A DNA stretch of 44,549 nucleotides from the NCBI GenBank assembly GCA_016195825.1, contig JACPYV010000118.1:1-44549 (forward strand), read 5' to 3'. The translations under genes were made by a program, and so were the position numbers. Positions within the stretch are counted from its first letter, which is position 1. Every line of letters starts with the position of its first letter. The DNA comes from Burkholderiales bacterium. GTDB taxonomy: Bacteria > Pseudomonadota > Gammaproteobacteria > Burkholderiales > Burkholderiaceae_C. Positions 10,284 to 21,310 of this stretch are shown piece after piece. The notes beneath the pieces are model-generated. The model worked only from the letters and a program-made list of their open reading frames with translations. It was not told the origin of the DNA and did no database searches.

Positions 10284-10838
10284 ATGCAAGATGTGACGCA
10301 ACTGCTGCAGGCCGCTCGCGCTGGCGACCGTGCCGCCGCCGATCAGGTGGTGGCACAGCTGTATGCGGACCTGCGGCGCCTGGCGCGCCGGCATGTGCGC
10401 CAGGCAGGCCACCTGACGCTGCTGGACACCACGGCGCTGGTGCACGAGGCCTGGCTGCGCCTGTCCAGCAACCCCGGCGCGGACTTCCCGGACCGGCGCC
10501 ACTTCCTGGCCTACGCTGCTCAGGCCATGCGCTCGGTCGTCATCGACCTGGTGCGTGCCCGCCAGGCAGAGCGCCGCGGCGGCGGGCAGGCCCACCTGAC
10601 GCTCAACACAGTGATCGCTGAGCAGACGCCCGATGGCGATGCGGACATCCTGCGCGTGCACGAGGCGCTGGACGAGCTGGCCCAGCTGGAGCCGCGGCTG
10701 GCCCAGGTGGTGGAGATGCGCTACTTCGGCGGCCTGCTGGAGCAGGAGATCGCCGAGGCGTTAGGCGTGACCGAGCGCACCGTGCAGCGGGACTGGCAGA
10801 AGGCCCGGCTCTTCCTGTCCATGAGCCTCAACGCCTGA
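10284..10838 (+). CDS. Sigma-70 family RNA polymerase sigma factor (TIGR02999-like, ECF type)
   Basis: A 184-residue two-domain sigma factor. Region 2 covers roughly residues 15-95, with LYADLRRLARRHVRQ, TALVHEAWLRL and HFLAYAAQAMRSVVIDLVRA. Region 4 is near the C-terminus, with YFGGLLEQEIAEALGVTERT as its helix-turn-helix. This form resembles the sigma subgroup commonly encoded beside Ser/Thr kinases. The ATG at 10284 begins MQDVTQLLQAARAGDR, the usual start for the subgroup; an upstream extension is open but unlike the family. The kinase gene follows after 5 bp, so the two are very likely co-transcribed. Its target promoters are unknown. Confidence 0.88.
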   Translation: MQDVTQLLQAARAGDRAAADQVVAQLYADLRRLARRHVRQAGHLTLLDTTALVHEAWLRLSSNPGADFPDRRHFLAYAAQAMRSVVIDLVRARQAERRGGGQAHLTLNTVIAEQTPDGDADILRVHEALDELAQLEPRLAQVVEMRYFGGLLEQEIAEALGVTERTVQRDWQKARLFLSMSLNA

Positions 10839-10843
10839 CTGCC

Positions 10844-13567
10844 ATGGACGCCCTGGACAAGCAGCGTTGGCTGGCTTTGAGCCCTTTGCTGGACGAGCTT
10901 TTGGACCTGGACGAGCCCGCGCGCGGGCAGCGCCTGGCGCGGCTGCAGGCGCAGGACGCTGACACGGCCGAGCATCTCAAGCGGCTGCTGGCGCGAGCCG
11001 AGGGCCTGGAGCAGCAGGGCTTCCTGAGCCAACCGGTTGCCGCGCAGTGGCAGGAGGCGCTGGCGGCCATGCCCGACGACGAGCCTCCCCCTGACCTGGC
11101 CGGCCAGGCCATCGGCCCCTATCTGCTGGAGCGCCAGCTTGGGCAGGGCGGCATGGGCACCGTCTGGCTGGCGCGCCGTGCCGACGGGCGGTTCGAGGGC
11201 CAGGTGGCGGTCAAGTTCCTGACGGCTGGCCTGCTGGGCCATGGCGACGCGGGTCGCTTCGCCCGCGAGGGCCAGATCTTGGCGCGGCTGTCCCACCCGC
11301 ACATCGCCCGCCTGCTGGACGCCGGCGTGCACCGCGGCCAGCAGCCCTATCTGGTGCTGGAGTACGTCGACGGACATCCCATCGATGCCTATTGCCGCCA
11401 GCACCAGCTCGGCGTCGAGGCCCGTGTGCGCCTCTTCCTGGACGTGCTGGCCGCCGTGGCGCATGCACATGCCCGGCTGATCCTGCACCGCGACCTCAAG
11501 CCCAGCAACATCCTCGTCACGCCTGAGGGCGATGTAAAGCTGCTGGATTTCGGCATCGCCAAGCTGCTGGACGACGCGGCCCAGGCCCAGGGTGGCGCCG
11601 CCGCCACCGAGCTGACGCAGCGCGCCGGCAGCGCCTTCACGCCGCAGTTCGCCGCGCCCGAGCAGGTGCAGCAGGCCGACGTCACCACCGCCACCGACGT
11701 CTACGCTTTGGGCGTGCTGCTCTACCTTCTGCTGGGCGGCAGCCACCCCACGGCAGACGACACACAGACCCAGCTCGACCGACTCAAGGCCGTGGTGGAG
11801 CTGGTGCCCAAGAGGCTGTCCGACGTGGCGGCCGACCAGCCTGACGAGGCCATCGCCCGCCAGGCCGGCGAGCTGCGCGGTGACCTCGACACCATCGTGG
11901 CCAAGGCGCTGAAGAAGGCGCCGGGCGAACGCTACGCGAACGCGCAGGCGTTGGCGGAAGACCTGCAGCGCTGGCTGGCCCACGAGCCCATCCGCGCGCG
12001 GCCGGACAGCCGGCTCTACGTGCTGGGGCGCTTCGTGCGGCGGCACCGCCTCGCGGTCGCGGCGGGGTCGGTCGCTGTGCTGGCTTTGCTGGGCCTGACC
12101 ACAGTCAGCCTGCTGCAGGCCCGCCGCGCTGAAGCAGCGGAGCAGCAGGCCCAGGCGCGGCGTCACCAGGCCGAGGACTTGCTGAGCTACATGCTGGGCG
12201 AGTTCGCCGACAAGCTGCGACCCATTGGCCGGCTGGAGCTGCTGGACAGCGTGGGAAGCAAGTCGCTGAGCTTCCTGGCCGAAGACCCGCAGGCCGGCCC
12301 GACGGAGCGGCTGCAGCGCGCCAAGGCCTTGACGGTGATCGGCGAGGTGAGGGTGTCCAAGCGTGAGCTGGACGCGGCCATCGAGCCGCTCACTGCTGCC
12401 AACGCGCTGCTGCAAGGCGACCCGCCTCAGGCGCAGATGCTGGCAGACTGGCGCAAGGCCCAGGGGCAGGCGGCGTTCTGGCTGGGCCATGTGGCCTACA
12501 CCCAGCGCCGCTTCGAGCCCGCTGGCCAGGCCTGGGTGCGCTACCGCGAAGTCAGCCAGCAATGGCTTGCGGCTGACCCGAAGAGCCTGGACGCCCAGGT
12601 CGAGCTGGCCTACGCGGACAACAACCTCGGCACGCTGATGCTGGACCAGGGCCACCTGGCCGATGCCGAAGAGCGCTTCGCGCAAGCGTCGGCCACGATG
12701 GAGCGTGTGCTGCGGCAGCGCGCCGAGGACGCGAACCTGCGCGCCGAATGGGCCAATGTGCTGAGCTGGCTGGGCTCGGCGCAAACCCGGCGCGGGCGCT
12801 ATGCCCAGGCTGAGCAGGTGTTCCGCCACGCCGCCGACCATGCCCGGACCCTGCTCGCGCGCAGCCCGGCGGACCAGGCCTGGCAGGAGGACCTGGGCAA
12901 CAGCACCCGCGCACTGGCCGACGTGCTGTTGCGCGACGGGCGACCCGTCGAGGCGCAGGCCTTCGCGGCGCAGTCCGTGCATGCCTTTCGCGCGTTGACT
13001 GAGCTCGACCCTAAGAACCGCAAGTGGGCCTTCAGCCTGATCCGCAGCGAGCTGGTGCTGTTGCGCAGCCGGCCCACGCCGCCGCCCGCTGTGACCGATG
13101 CCCTTGTGCGCCGGCTGGCTGCGCTGGAGGCCGGGCGGCCCGTATCGGCCCGTTTGCACCCATTGCGCGCAGAGTTGGCGGGCCTGCACGCGCTGGCGCT
13201 GCGCAAGTCGGGCAACCGGGCGGCTGCGCTGTCGAGCCTGGAGTCGCATCTGACACTGTTGCGGGCCGACCGGGCCAGGATGCCCGGCGACATCGAGACG
13301 GCCGCCGCGCTGATGGAGCTGGCCGCGTTGCAGGCCACCGAACTGACCGATGAGGCCGGCCAGCGCCGGCAGCGTTGCGAGGCGCTACGCGACGGACTGC
13401 AGCTCGCCCCCATGCCCGCGCTGTTGCGCGTTCATGCCGGTCTGACTCAAGTGGCGGCTCGGGTGGCCCGCTGCCTGAGCCGGCCTGACGAGGCACTGTT
13501 GTACGAGCAATGGCTGCAAGCCCAAAGCGCACTGGCCGCAGACGCGCCGGCCCCCATCACCCCCTGA
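10844..13567 (+). CDS. Transmembrane serine/threonine protein kinase with TPR-like C-terminal region
   Basis: A 907-residue protein. Residues 1-85 are a helical N-terminal segment. A Hanks-type kinase domain follows (about 92-385), with the glycine loop LGQGGMG (99-105), ATP-binding lysine K124 in AVKF, probable helix-C glutamate E142, catalytic HRDLKPSN with D217, DFG at 235-237 and AAPEQ near 270. All catalytic residues are present, so it should be active. A single hydrophobic span (about 403-425) would anchor it, placing the remaining 480 residues outside the cytoplasm. That part is alanine-rich and helical, with TPR-like repeats such as LGTLMLDQGHLADAEERFAQ. This is the layout of a receptor kinase. 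It starts 5 bp after the sigma factor gene. Confidence 0.92.
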   Translation: MDALDKQRWLALSPLLDELLDLDEPARGQRLARLQAQDADTAEHLKRLLARAEGLEQQGFLSQPVAAQWQEALAAMPDDEPPPDLAGQAIGPYLLERQLGQGGMGTVWLARRADGRFEGQVAVKFLTAGLLGHGDAGRFAREGQILARLSHPHIARLLDAGVHRGQQPYLVLEYVDGHPIDAYCRQHQLGVEARVRLFLDVLAAVAHAHARLILHRDLKPSNILVTPEGDVKLLDFGIAKLLDDAAQAQGGAAATELTQRAGSAFTPQFAAPEQVQQADVTTATDVYALGVLLYLLLGGSHPTADDTQTQLDRLKAVVELVPKRLSDVAADQPDEAIARQAGELRGDLDTIVAKALKKAPGERYANAQALAEDLQRWLAHEPIRARPDSRLYVLGRFVRRHRLAVAAGSVAVLALLGLTTVSLLQARRAEAAEQQAQARRHQAEDLLSYMLGEFADKLRPIGRLELLDSVGSKSLSFLAEDPQAGPTERLQRAKALTVIGEVRVSKRELDAAIEPLTAANALLQGDPPQAQMLADWRKAQGQAAFWLGHVAYTQRRFEPAGQAWVRYREVSQQWLAADPKSLDAQVELAYADNNLGTLMLDQGHLADAEERFAQASATMERVLRQRAEDANLRAEWANVLSWLGSAQTRRGRYAQAEQVFRHAADHARTLLARSPADQAWQEDLGNSTRALADVLLRDGRPVEAQAFAAQSVHAFRALTELDPKNRKWAFSLIRSELVLLRSRPTPPPAVTDALVRRLAALEAGRPVSARLHPLRAELAGLHALALRKSGNRAAALSSLESHLTLLRADRARMPGDIETAAALMELAALQATELTDEAGQRRQRCEALRDGLQLAPMPALLRVHAGLTQVAARVARCLSRPDEALLYEQWLQAQSALAADAPAPITP

Positions 13568-13598
13568 ACCCCAACGCCCGAAGAGAAAGGCTCATCCC

Positions 13599-14030
13599 AT
13601 GTCCAATGTTTCCGCCTTCTACGTGACCGCTGTCAGCGCGCACAACCCGGTGACCTATTACGTGCAGACAGGCGCCGATCCGCTGGATCCCAAGCGCGCT
13701 TCGACGGTGTTCTTTTTTGACAAGGCCTGCAAGCAGCCCGCCACCCAGCCGCTGACGATCAAGCAATCCTCTGGGGGCATCACCTTTGTGATGGCCTCAC
13801 CTCAGCACAGCGGTTGCAGTTGGGCCCTGGTGGGTGCAGTTGCCGACCGAACCGACACCGCCGCCATCGATCCCAGTTTCATCCCCTCGCCGGATCAGGC
13901 CCAGGTCACGGTGCCGGTGACCACCCATCATCAGGTGACCGTGGGCGTGCTGCTGATCTTCTCCAGCACCCAGACGCCCACGCAGCTCTACTCCAGCGCC
14001 GATCCCACGGTCAAGAACGACGGCGTCTGA
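13599..14030 (+). CDS. Uncharacterised 143-residue protein following the sigma-kinase pair
   Basis: I do not recognise this protein. It has 143 residues, no signal peptide and no transmembrane span. It is rich in Thr, Ser, Val and Gln with alternating hydrophobic residues (QAQVTVPVTTHHQVTVGVLL), suggesting an all-beta fold. There are two cysteines (DKACKQP and HSGCSWALVG), and aromatic residues cluster at the N-terminus (FYVTAV, VTYYVQTG). An AAAGG ribosome binding site lies seven bases before the ATG. It follows the kinase by 31 bp on the same strand, so it is probably part of that transcription unit. It could be a kinase substrate or an effector; that is inference from position only. Confidence 0.7.
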   Translation: MSNVSAFYVTAVSAHNPVTYYVQTGADPLDPKRASTVFFFDKACKQPATQPLTIKQSSGGITFVMASPQHSGCSWALVGAVADRTDTAAIDPSFIPSPDQAQVTVPVTTHHQVTVGVLLIFSSTQTPTQLYSSADPTVKNDGV

Positions 14031-14042
14031 GCCTTGGCGCGG

Positions 14043-14068
14043 CGGGACTCAGCCCAACCCGAGTCCCG
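14043..14068. terminator. Hairpin at the convergent ends of the small protein and J-domain genes
   Basis: CGGGACTC (14043-14050) and GAGTCCCG (14061-14068) form a perfect 8-bp stem with a 10-base loop between two convergent genes, overlapping the stop codon of the minus-strand one. There is no T-run. A shared weak terminator is the simplest reading. Confidence 0.4.
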
Positions 14069-14900
14069 TCAGGCGCTGGTAGCGCTTGCGCAGGAAGTCC
14101 GCCGCTAGGCTGGTGTCGCCGCCCACGCGCTCGCCGATGTAAAGCTCCTGGCGGCGCTCCGCGATCTGCGTGCGTAGCCGGTTGGCCATGATCTCCAGCG
14201 GCTTCATGCCGCCAGTTTCCGCCCGTTCGATGGCGACGCGCAGCTGGTGCATCTGCAGGTTGTGCAGCACCGCCGTTTGCGCCTGCACGACACGGATGCG
14301 GCCTTGCACGAGGTGTTCGCACAGGCCCAGCCAGGCGCGCACGGCATCAGCCGGGCCGCCGATCACCTTCTCCGGCAGTTCACCCGCGGCCAGCAGCAGG
14401 CTTTCGAGCCTGCCGCGGTCGCTGGCGGCGTAGGCCTCGTTGACGACCATCATGCGCTGCTCGCACACCTCGCGTTCGGGGCCGGATGGCGCCAGGTCGG
14501 GGTGAAAGCGCATGGCTGCGCGCCGGTACAGCGTCTTCAGGCTGGGCGGCGGCAGGTCGGTCAGCGGGCCGGTGGGTTCCGGCGGTAGCGGCGTGGCGTC
14601 GGGCAGGGCGGGAGCGTCGGGCCATGCTTTGGCTTGTGGCGTGCCCGGCAGCGGCGCGTCGACGCCCTGGCGCTTCAGTGCGGCGGACAGCAGCGCGGTA
14701 GCCTGCAGCAGCTGGGCCTCGAGCTCGTCGAGCTCGCGCATCAGCGGGCCCAGCGCGTCGAGGTAGCGCTGGCGAAAGCCCAGCAGCTTGGCCCGGGCGC
14801 CGTCGTGGTCGGCCTCCAGCACGGCCAGGTAGCGCTGCATGTCCAGCAGTTGCTCGCGCCGCCTTGTCAGTTCGTGCCGGGTGATTGCCATGCTCGCCAT
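14049..14900 (-). CDS. J-domain (DnaJ-like) protein with N-terminal coiled coil
   Basis: A protein of 283 residues (280 if the second ATG at 14891-14889 is used). The first 75 residues are a charged, heptad-like helical region. A proline-rich linker follows (about 84-120). Then comes a J-domain fragment, SLKTLYRRAAMRFHPDLAPS, with the HPD tripeptide at 133-135, which is the Hsp70-stimulating motif. The C-terminal 120 residues are helical and unassigned. It lacks the Gly/Phe and zinc-finger regions of true DnaJ, so it is a specialised co-chaperone or a J-like protein of unknown client. It is read away from hppA, with a strong hairpin between them. Confidence 0.8.
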   Translation of the reverse strand: MASMAITRHELTRRREQLLDMQRYLAVLEADHDGARAKLLGFRQRYLDALGPLMRELDELEAQLLQATALLSAALKRQGVDAPLPGTPQAKAWPDAPALPDATPLPPEPTGPLTDLPPPSLKTLYRRAAMRFHPDLAPSGPEREVCEQRMMVVNEAYAASDRGRLESLLLAAGELPEKVIGGPADAVRAWLGLCEHLVQGRIRVVQAQTAVLHNLQMHQLRVAIERAETGGMKPLEIMANRLRTQIAERRQELYIGERVGGDTSLAADFLRKRYQRLTGLGLG

Positions 14901-14930
14901 AGCCGGGATTTTGCCGTGCCCTGATGTGCA

Positions 14931-14963
14931 AACGGCCCGTGAATCGTCAATTCACGGGCCGTT
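14931..14963 (-). terminator. Terminator downstream of hppA
   Basis: AACGGCCCGTGAAT (14931-14944) and ATTCACGGGCCGTT (14950-14963) form a perfect 14-bp stem with a 5-base loop. It lies 23 bases past the hppA stop on the minus strand. The T-run after the stem is short (TTT), but the stem is strong enough for an intrinsic terminator. It also insulates the J-domain gene that begins 30 bases further on. Confidence 0.8.
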
Positions 14964-14985
14964 GCTTACGGGGTTTACCAGCGAT

Positions 14986-17154
14986 TTACTGGGAAGCCCC
15001 CGAGGCGGGCAGTTCGGCCATGCTGGCAGCCGGGGCCACCAAAACGGCAGCCTGCGCGGGCACGGGCTCCGGCGCCTTGCTGCCCGCGGGCAGCGGCAGC
15101 AGCGGCACGATCAGCAGCGCCACGATGTTGATGATCTTGATGAGCGGGTTGACGGCCGGGCCGGCGGTGTCCTTGTAGGGGTCGCCCACTGTGTCGCCGG
15201 TGACGGCGGCCTTGTGCGCCTCTGATCCCTTCTTGTGCAGCACGCCGTTGCTGTCGGTGAAGCCTTCCTCGATCAGCTTCTTGGCGTTGTCCCAGGCGCC
15301 ACCACCGGTGCACATCGAGATGCCGACGAAGAGGCCGGTCACGATGGTGCCCATCAGCAGGCCACCCAGCGCCGCCGGGCCGAGGACAAGGCCCACGATG
15401 ATGGGCGCGGCCACCGGCAGCAGCGACGGCACGATCATTTCCTTGATCGCGGCCGTGGTCAGCATGTCGACCGCGGCGCTGTAGTCCGGCTTGCGCTTGC
15501 CGTCCATGATGGCGCCGTCGGCAAACTGCTTGCGCACCTCGACAACGACGGCACCCGCGGCGCGGCCCACCGCTTCCATGGCCATCGCAGCGAACAGGAA
15601 GGGGATCAGGCCGCCGATGAAGAGGCCCAGGATGACCAGGTGGTCGGACAGGTCGAAGGTGATGTGGGCACCGCGCGCTTCCAGCGCGTGCGTGTAGTCG
15701 GCAAACAGCACGAGCGCAGCCAGGCCGGCGGAGCCGATGGCATAGCCCTTGGTGACGGCCTTGGTTGTGTTGCCCACGGCGTCCAGCGGGTCGGTCACGT
15801 CACGCACGCTGGCGGGCAGTTCGGCCATCTCGGCAATGCCACCGGCGTTGTCGGTGATGGGTCCGTATGCGTCCAGCGCCACGACGATGCCGGCCATGCT
15901 GAGCATGGAGGTCGCCGCGACGGCGATGCCGTACAGGCCCGCCAGCGCATAGGCCGCATAGATGGCCGCGCAGACGAACAGCACGGGGAAGGCGGTGGAC
16001 TTCATCGACACGCCCAGGCCGGCGATGACGTTGGTGCCATGGCCGGTGGTGGAGGCCTGCGCCACGTGCTGCACCGGGTGGTATTGCGTGCCGGTGTAGT
16101 ACTCCGTGATCCAGACCATGGCCGCCGTCAGCACCAGGCCGACCGTGCAGGCGCCGAACAGCGCCATCGCGCTGGTCGTGCCGCCGCCGGTCAGCTCGAT
16201 GGCACCGGGGAACATCGCCTTGGTGACGAAGAAGAAGGCGATCAGGCTCAGCACGCCGGCCACGATCAGGCCCTTGTACAGCGCCGGCATCACGTTCTTC
16301 ATGCCCGGGCTGGCCTTAACGAAGTAGCAGCCGATGATGGAGGCGATGATGGACACGCCGCCCAGCGCCAGCGGGTAGACGACACCGGCCAGCGCGCTGC
16401 TGCCGGTGATCATCAGCGCACCCAGCGCCATCGCGGCGATCAGTGTCACGGCGTAGGTCTCGAACAGGTCAGCCGCCATGCCGGCGCAGTCGCCGACGTT
16501 GTCGCCCACGTTGTCGGCGATCACCGCCGGGTTGCGCGGGTCGTCCTCGGGGATGCCGGCCTCGACCTTGCCCACCAGGTCAGCACCGACGTCAGCACCC
16601 TTGGTGAAGATGCCGCCGCCCAGGCGCGCAAAGATGGAGATCAGGGACGAGCCGAAGGCCAGGCCCAGCATGGGCTTGAGCGCCGTGCTGTCATGCCCGC
16701 CGCCAATGGCCAGATAGAAGCCGCCCACGCCCAGCAGGCCCAGGCCTACCACCAGCATGCCGGTGATGGCGCCGCCCTTGAAGGCCACGTCCAGCGCCGG
16801 GCCGATGCCCTTGGAGGCGGCCTGTGCGGTGCGCACGTTGGCGCGCACCGAGATGTTCATGCCGATGAAGCCGCAGATGCCCGACAGCACCGCGCCGATG
16901 ACGAAGCCGATGGCTGTGGTCGTGCCCAGGCCCGACACCGCGATGGCAATGGCCAGCACGACGCCGACGATGGCAATGGTGCGGTACTGCCGGCCCAGGT
17001 AGGCCGCGGCGCCTTCCTGGATCGCCAGGGCGATCTCCTGCATGCGGGCGTTGCCCGGGTCTTGACTGAGGATCCAGCTTCGTTGGATGAAGCCATAGAG
17101 AACGGCCGCGAGGCCGCAGGCCAGCGCGAAATACAGCGCCATTTCCGTCGACAT
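14986..17154 (-). CDS. hppA: Membrane-bound proton-pumping pyrophosphatase, K+-independent type
   Basis: A 722-residue H+-PPase with about 16 membrane spans. It hydrolyses cytoplasmic pyrophosphate and moves protons across the membrane. Substrate-site motifs are clear: [20 protein letters not shown], then [20 protein letters not shown], then [17 protein letters not shown], and near the end [18 protein letters not shown]. In the diagnostic position the sequence is [16 protein letters not shown], with lysine rather than alanine, which marks the potassium-independent subfamily. The ATG has AGGAGA seven bases upstream. The Ala/Pro-rich tail after LPLPAGSK is unusual but not unique. It is divergent from the soluble pyrophosphatase gene ppa. 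Confidence 0.97.
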   Translation of the reverse strand: MSTEMALYFALACGLAAVLYGFIQRSWILSQDPGNARMQEIALAIQEGAAAYLGRQYRTIAIVGVVLAIAIAVSGLGTTTAIGFVIGAVLSGICGFIGMNISVRANVRTAQAASKGIGPALDVAFKGGAITGMLVVGLGLLGVGGFYLAIGGGHDSTALKPMLGLAFGSSLISIFARLGGGIFTKGADVGADLVGKVEAGIPEDDPRNPAVIADNVGDNVGDCAGMAADLFETYAVTLIAAMALGALMITGSSALAGVVYPLALGGVSIIASIIGCYFVKASPGMKNVMPALYKGLIVAGVLSLIAFFFVTKAMFPGAIELTGGGTTSAMALFGACTVGLVLTAAMVWITEYYTGTQYHPVQHVAQASTTGHGTNVIAGLGVSMKSTAFPVLFVCAAIYAAYALAGLYGIAVAATSMLSMAGIVVALDAYGPITDNAGGIAEMAELPASVRDVTDPLDAVGNTTKAVTKGYAIGSAGLAALVLFADYTHALEARGAHITFDLSDHLVILGLFIGGLIPFLFAAMAMEAVGRAAGAVVVEVRKQFADGAIMDGKRKPDYSAAVDMLTTAAIKEMIVPSLLPVAAPIIVGLVLGPAALGGLLMGTIVTGLFVGISMCTGGGAWDNAKKLIEEGFTDSNGVLHKKGSEAHKAAVTGDTVGDPYKDTAGPAVNPLIKIINIVALLIVPLLPLPAGSKAPEPVPAQAAVLVAPAASMAELPASGASQ

Positions 17155-17257
17155 GTATGAGTCTCCTGTTTAGCGTGTGATCCATGGCCCGGAGGCAGGG
17201 TATGCCTGGGCTCGGCGGCCGAGCTTAAGGGCCGGTTTTGACGCCAGGGTTGCGCGT

Positions 17258-17286
17258 TTACCAGTGCAGTACGGGAAATCTAGAAT
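17258..17286 (+). promoter_or_regulatory. Sigma-70 promoter for ppa
   Basis: A -35 element TTACCA (17258-17263) and a -10 element TAGAAT (17281-17286) are spaced 17 bp apart. Transcription would start near 17293, giving a 5' leader of about 26 bases before the ppa ATG. The match is 4/6 and 5/6 to the consensus, good for this GC-rich DNA. Confidence 0.65.
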
Positions 17287-17318
17287 GCGGGTTTTCCAGC
17301 CCCCAAAGAACGACGACC

Positions 17319-17858
17319 ATGAGCCTGCATAACGTGTCCCCCGGCGCCAAGGCGCCCGACGAGTTCAACGTCATCATCGAGATCCCGATGAATGCCGATC
17401 CGATCAAGTACGAGGTCGACAAGGAGAGCGGCGCGCTGTTCGTCGACCGCTTCCTGACCACGCCGATGTACTACCCGTGCAACTACGGCTACATCCCTCG
17501 GACGCTGGCGGACGACGGCGACCCGGTGGACGTGCTGGTCATCACCCCGTTCGCGCTGACGCCCGGCGTTGTCGTGACCTGCCGCCCGCTGGGCGTGCTG
17601 ATGATGGACGACGAGGCCGGTGGCGACGCCAAGCTGCTCGCCGTGCCGACCAACAAGATCCTGCCCATGTACAGCCACTGGGAGAAGATCGAGGACGTGA
17701 ACGAGATGCGCCTGAAGGCCATCCAGCACTTCTTCGAGCACTACAAGGACCTCGAGAAGGGCAAGTGGGTCAAGGTCAAGGGCTGGGAAGGCCCGGACAA
17801 GGCCAAGTCCGAGATCACCGAAGGCCTGGCCAACTACGCCAAGGCGCTGCAGAAGTAA
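17319..17858 (+). CDS. ppa: Inorganic pyrophosphatase (soluble, family I)
   Basis: A 179-residue family I pyrophosphatase that hydrolyses cytoplasmic pyrophosphate and so drives biosynthetic reactions forward. The active-site signature [10 protein letters not shown] carries the metal-binding aspartates. [16 protein letters not shown], the substrate-binding KYEVDKESG and a C-terminal KVKGWEG region match the family, and the length is typical. The ATG at 17319 begins MSLHNVSPG, as in beta-proteobacterial homologues. An upstream frame exists but lies over the promoter. A terminator follows. Together with hppA it gives the cell both energy-wasting and energy-conserving routes for pyrophosphate. 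Confidence 0.97.
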   Translation: MSLHNVSPGAKAPDEFNVIIEIPMNADPIKYEVDKESGALFVDRFLTTPMYYPCNYGYIPRTLADDGDPVDVLVITPFALTPGVVVTCRPLGVLMMDDEAGGDAKLLAVPTNKILPMYSHWEKIEDVNEMRLKAIQHFFEHYKDLEKGKWVKVKGWEGPDKAKSEITEGLANYAKALQK

Positions 17859-17878
17859 TCGGTTCGCGCCGGTTCACG

Positions 17879-17904
17879 AAGACGCCGCACCAGCGGCGTC
17901 TTTT
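17879..17904 (+). terminator. Intrinsic terminator after ppa
   Basis: AAGACGCCGC (17879-17888) and GCGGCGTCTT (17893-17902) form a perfect 10-bp stem with an ACCA loop, followed by TTTTG. It starts 20 bases after the ppa stop. It also sits just past the 3' end of the minus-strand acyltransferase gene and may serve both directions. Confidence 0.85.
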
Positions 17905-17907
17905 GCT

Positions 17908-19084
17908 TTACGGGGCGGCGTCTGCGGCCTTGTAGGGCGCGTGATCGTTCAGCTCGTCGATGTAGCCCGCCATCGCCTGGCCCTCGCGGGCGAGGAATTC
18001 GTTCACCGCATCGGCGAACGCCGGGTGTGCCAGCCAGTGGCTGGACGCGGTGGGCGTGGGCATCAGGCCACGCGCCATCTTGTGCTCGCCCTGGGCGCCA
18101 CCCTCGAAACGCTGGTAGCCGTGGGCGATGCACCAGGCCAGCGGCTGGTAGTAGCAGGCGTCGAAGTGCAGGTTGGGGATGTGCTCGGTCGCGCCCCAGT
18201 AGCGGCCGAACGCGGCGCGGCGGTCGGGGTCCAGCGCGATCAGCGAGGTGGCGACGCGCTCAGCCCCGCGCAGCGCGGTGAACATCAGCCAGTGCTCCGG
18301 CATCTCGCAAGCCATGCGCGCGAAGAAGTCGCGGCTGAGGTAGGGCGTGCTGTGGTGTTCGCGGTAGGTCTGCTGGTAGCAGCGATAGAAATAGTCCCAG
18401 TCTTCCGGCGTGATGTCGCGGCCATGGTGGGCTTCGAATGCGACGCCCGCATCGCGCACGCGGCGCTGCTCCTGCTGGATCTTCTTGCGTTTGTCGCGCT
18501 GCAGCCGCGCGAGGAAGGCCGCGAAGTCGGCGTCGCCTTCTGCCGTCCAGTGGAACTGCACACCCGCACGCGCCATGCAGCCGGTCTCAAGCAGCGCAGC
18601 CTGGTCGGCCTCGTCGCCGAACAGCACGTGAAGCGACGACGCCTCGGTCTCCTTCGCAAGCGCCCGCAGCGCATGCGCCAGCAGCGCCCGCGCTTCGTCG
18701 TCCACAGCCAGAAGCCGGCTGCCGGGCACCGGCGTGAACGGCACGGCCACCAGCAGCTTAGGGTAGTAGCTCAGGCCGTGGCGGCGGTAGGCGTCGGCCC
18801 AGGCCCAGTCGAACACGTACTCGCCGTAGCTGTGCGCCTTCAGCCAGGCCGGGCAGGCGGCCACCAGCGCGTCGCCCAACCAGATCGACACGAACTGCGG
18901 CTGCCAACCCGTCTCAGCCACCGCGCTGCCGGAGTAGTGCAGCGCGCGCAGATAGGCCATGCGCATGAAGGGCGTGGGCCGCGCCTGCGCAGCGAGCAAG
19001 GCGTCCCAGGCGGCCGAAGGCAGTGCCGCCGGGTCGGCATCGACCCGGATGACATAATTTTTTGCTGCTGCCGCACCGTTTGAA

Positions 19085-19095
<11 letters not shown>
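17908..19095 (-). CDS. FemAB-like GNAT-superfamily protein (DUF482 / PF04339)
   Basis: A protein of about 395 residues of the FemAB-like acyltransferase family, annotated as peptidoglycan-biosynthesis-like or GNAT N-acyltransferase. Typical landmarks are NYVIRVDADPAALPSAAWDA at the N-terminus, PFMRMAYLRALHYSGSA, HSYGEYVFDWAWADAYRRHG, LQRDKRKKIQQEQRRV, and near the end HFDACYYQPLAWCIAHGYQR followed by FEGGAQGEHK. The substrate is unknown. The ATG at 19095-19093 is chosen because the family N-terminus begins shortly after it. The open frame extending further upstream lies antisense to nadE and reads as non-coding. The start overlaps that of nadE head-to-head. Confidence 0.85.
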
Positions 19096-21138
<2,043 letters not shown>

Positions 21139-21202
21139 CGTACCCCTCGCCCAGTTGCGCGCTGAACGCCGCACGGCTGGTTGATTCCCCGAGGAGACGG
21201 CG

Positions 21203-21307
21203 ATGCTCGCGGCATCGGGCCTCGAGCTCATCGCCAGATGGGCCGGCTTGGGAGCGGCCCGGCGCTTGGCCCGGAATGCGCTTGGGTGGTGCATGCGCAG
21301 TCGCTAG
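21203..21307 (+). CDS. Possible small protein, 34 residues
   Basis: ATG at 21203 is preceded by GAGGAGA (21191-21197), a strong Shine-Dalgarno with 5-base spacing. The frame reads MLAASGLELIARWAGLGAAR and then a basic tail (RLARNALGWCMRSR) to TAG at 21305-21307. The peptide could form one amphipathic helix with Arg on one face. It fills an otherwise empty 172-bp gap between glnB and the convergent lysE-like gene. No family is recognised and it may be fortuitous; the ribosome binding site is the only positive evidence. Confidence 0.35.
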   Translation: MLAASGLELIARWAGLGAARRLARNALGWCMRSR

Positions 21308-21310
21308 AGT

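Noticed and set aside
10721..13249. An 842-codon open frame antisense to the kinase gene
   Set aside because: High G+C with third-position G/C creates long antisense frames. Composition (Gln/Arg/Ala-rich) is not protein-like, while the sense frame has full kinase motifs.
14931..14963. Shared arm AACGGCCCG in the hppA terminator and the leuA attenuator (30702-30710), considered as a repeat family
   Set aside because: Only nine bases are shared, both are GC-rich terminator stems and the flanks are unrelated. Coincidence or a common terminator style is enough.
15235..17160. A 641-codon open frame opposite hppA, and similar frames opposite the acyl-CoA synthetase, leuA and ilvI
   Set aside because: These are shadows of strongly conserved genes. 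They are rich in His, Arg and Gln and have no ribosome binding site or recognisable motif.
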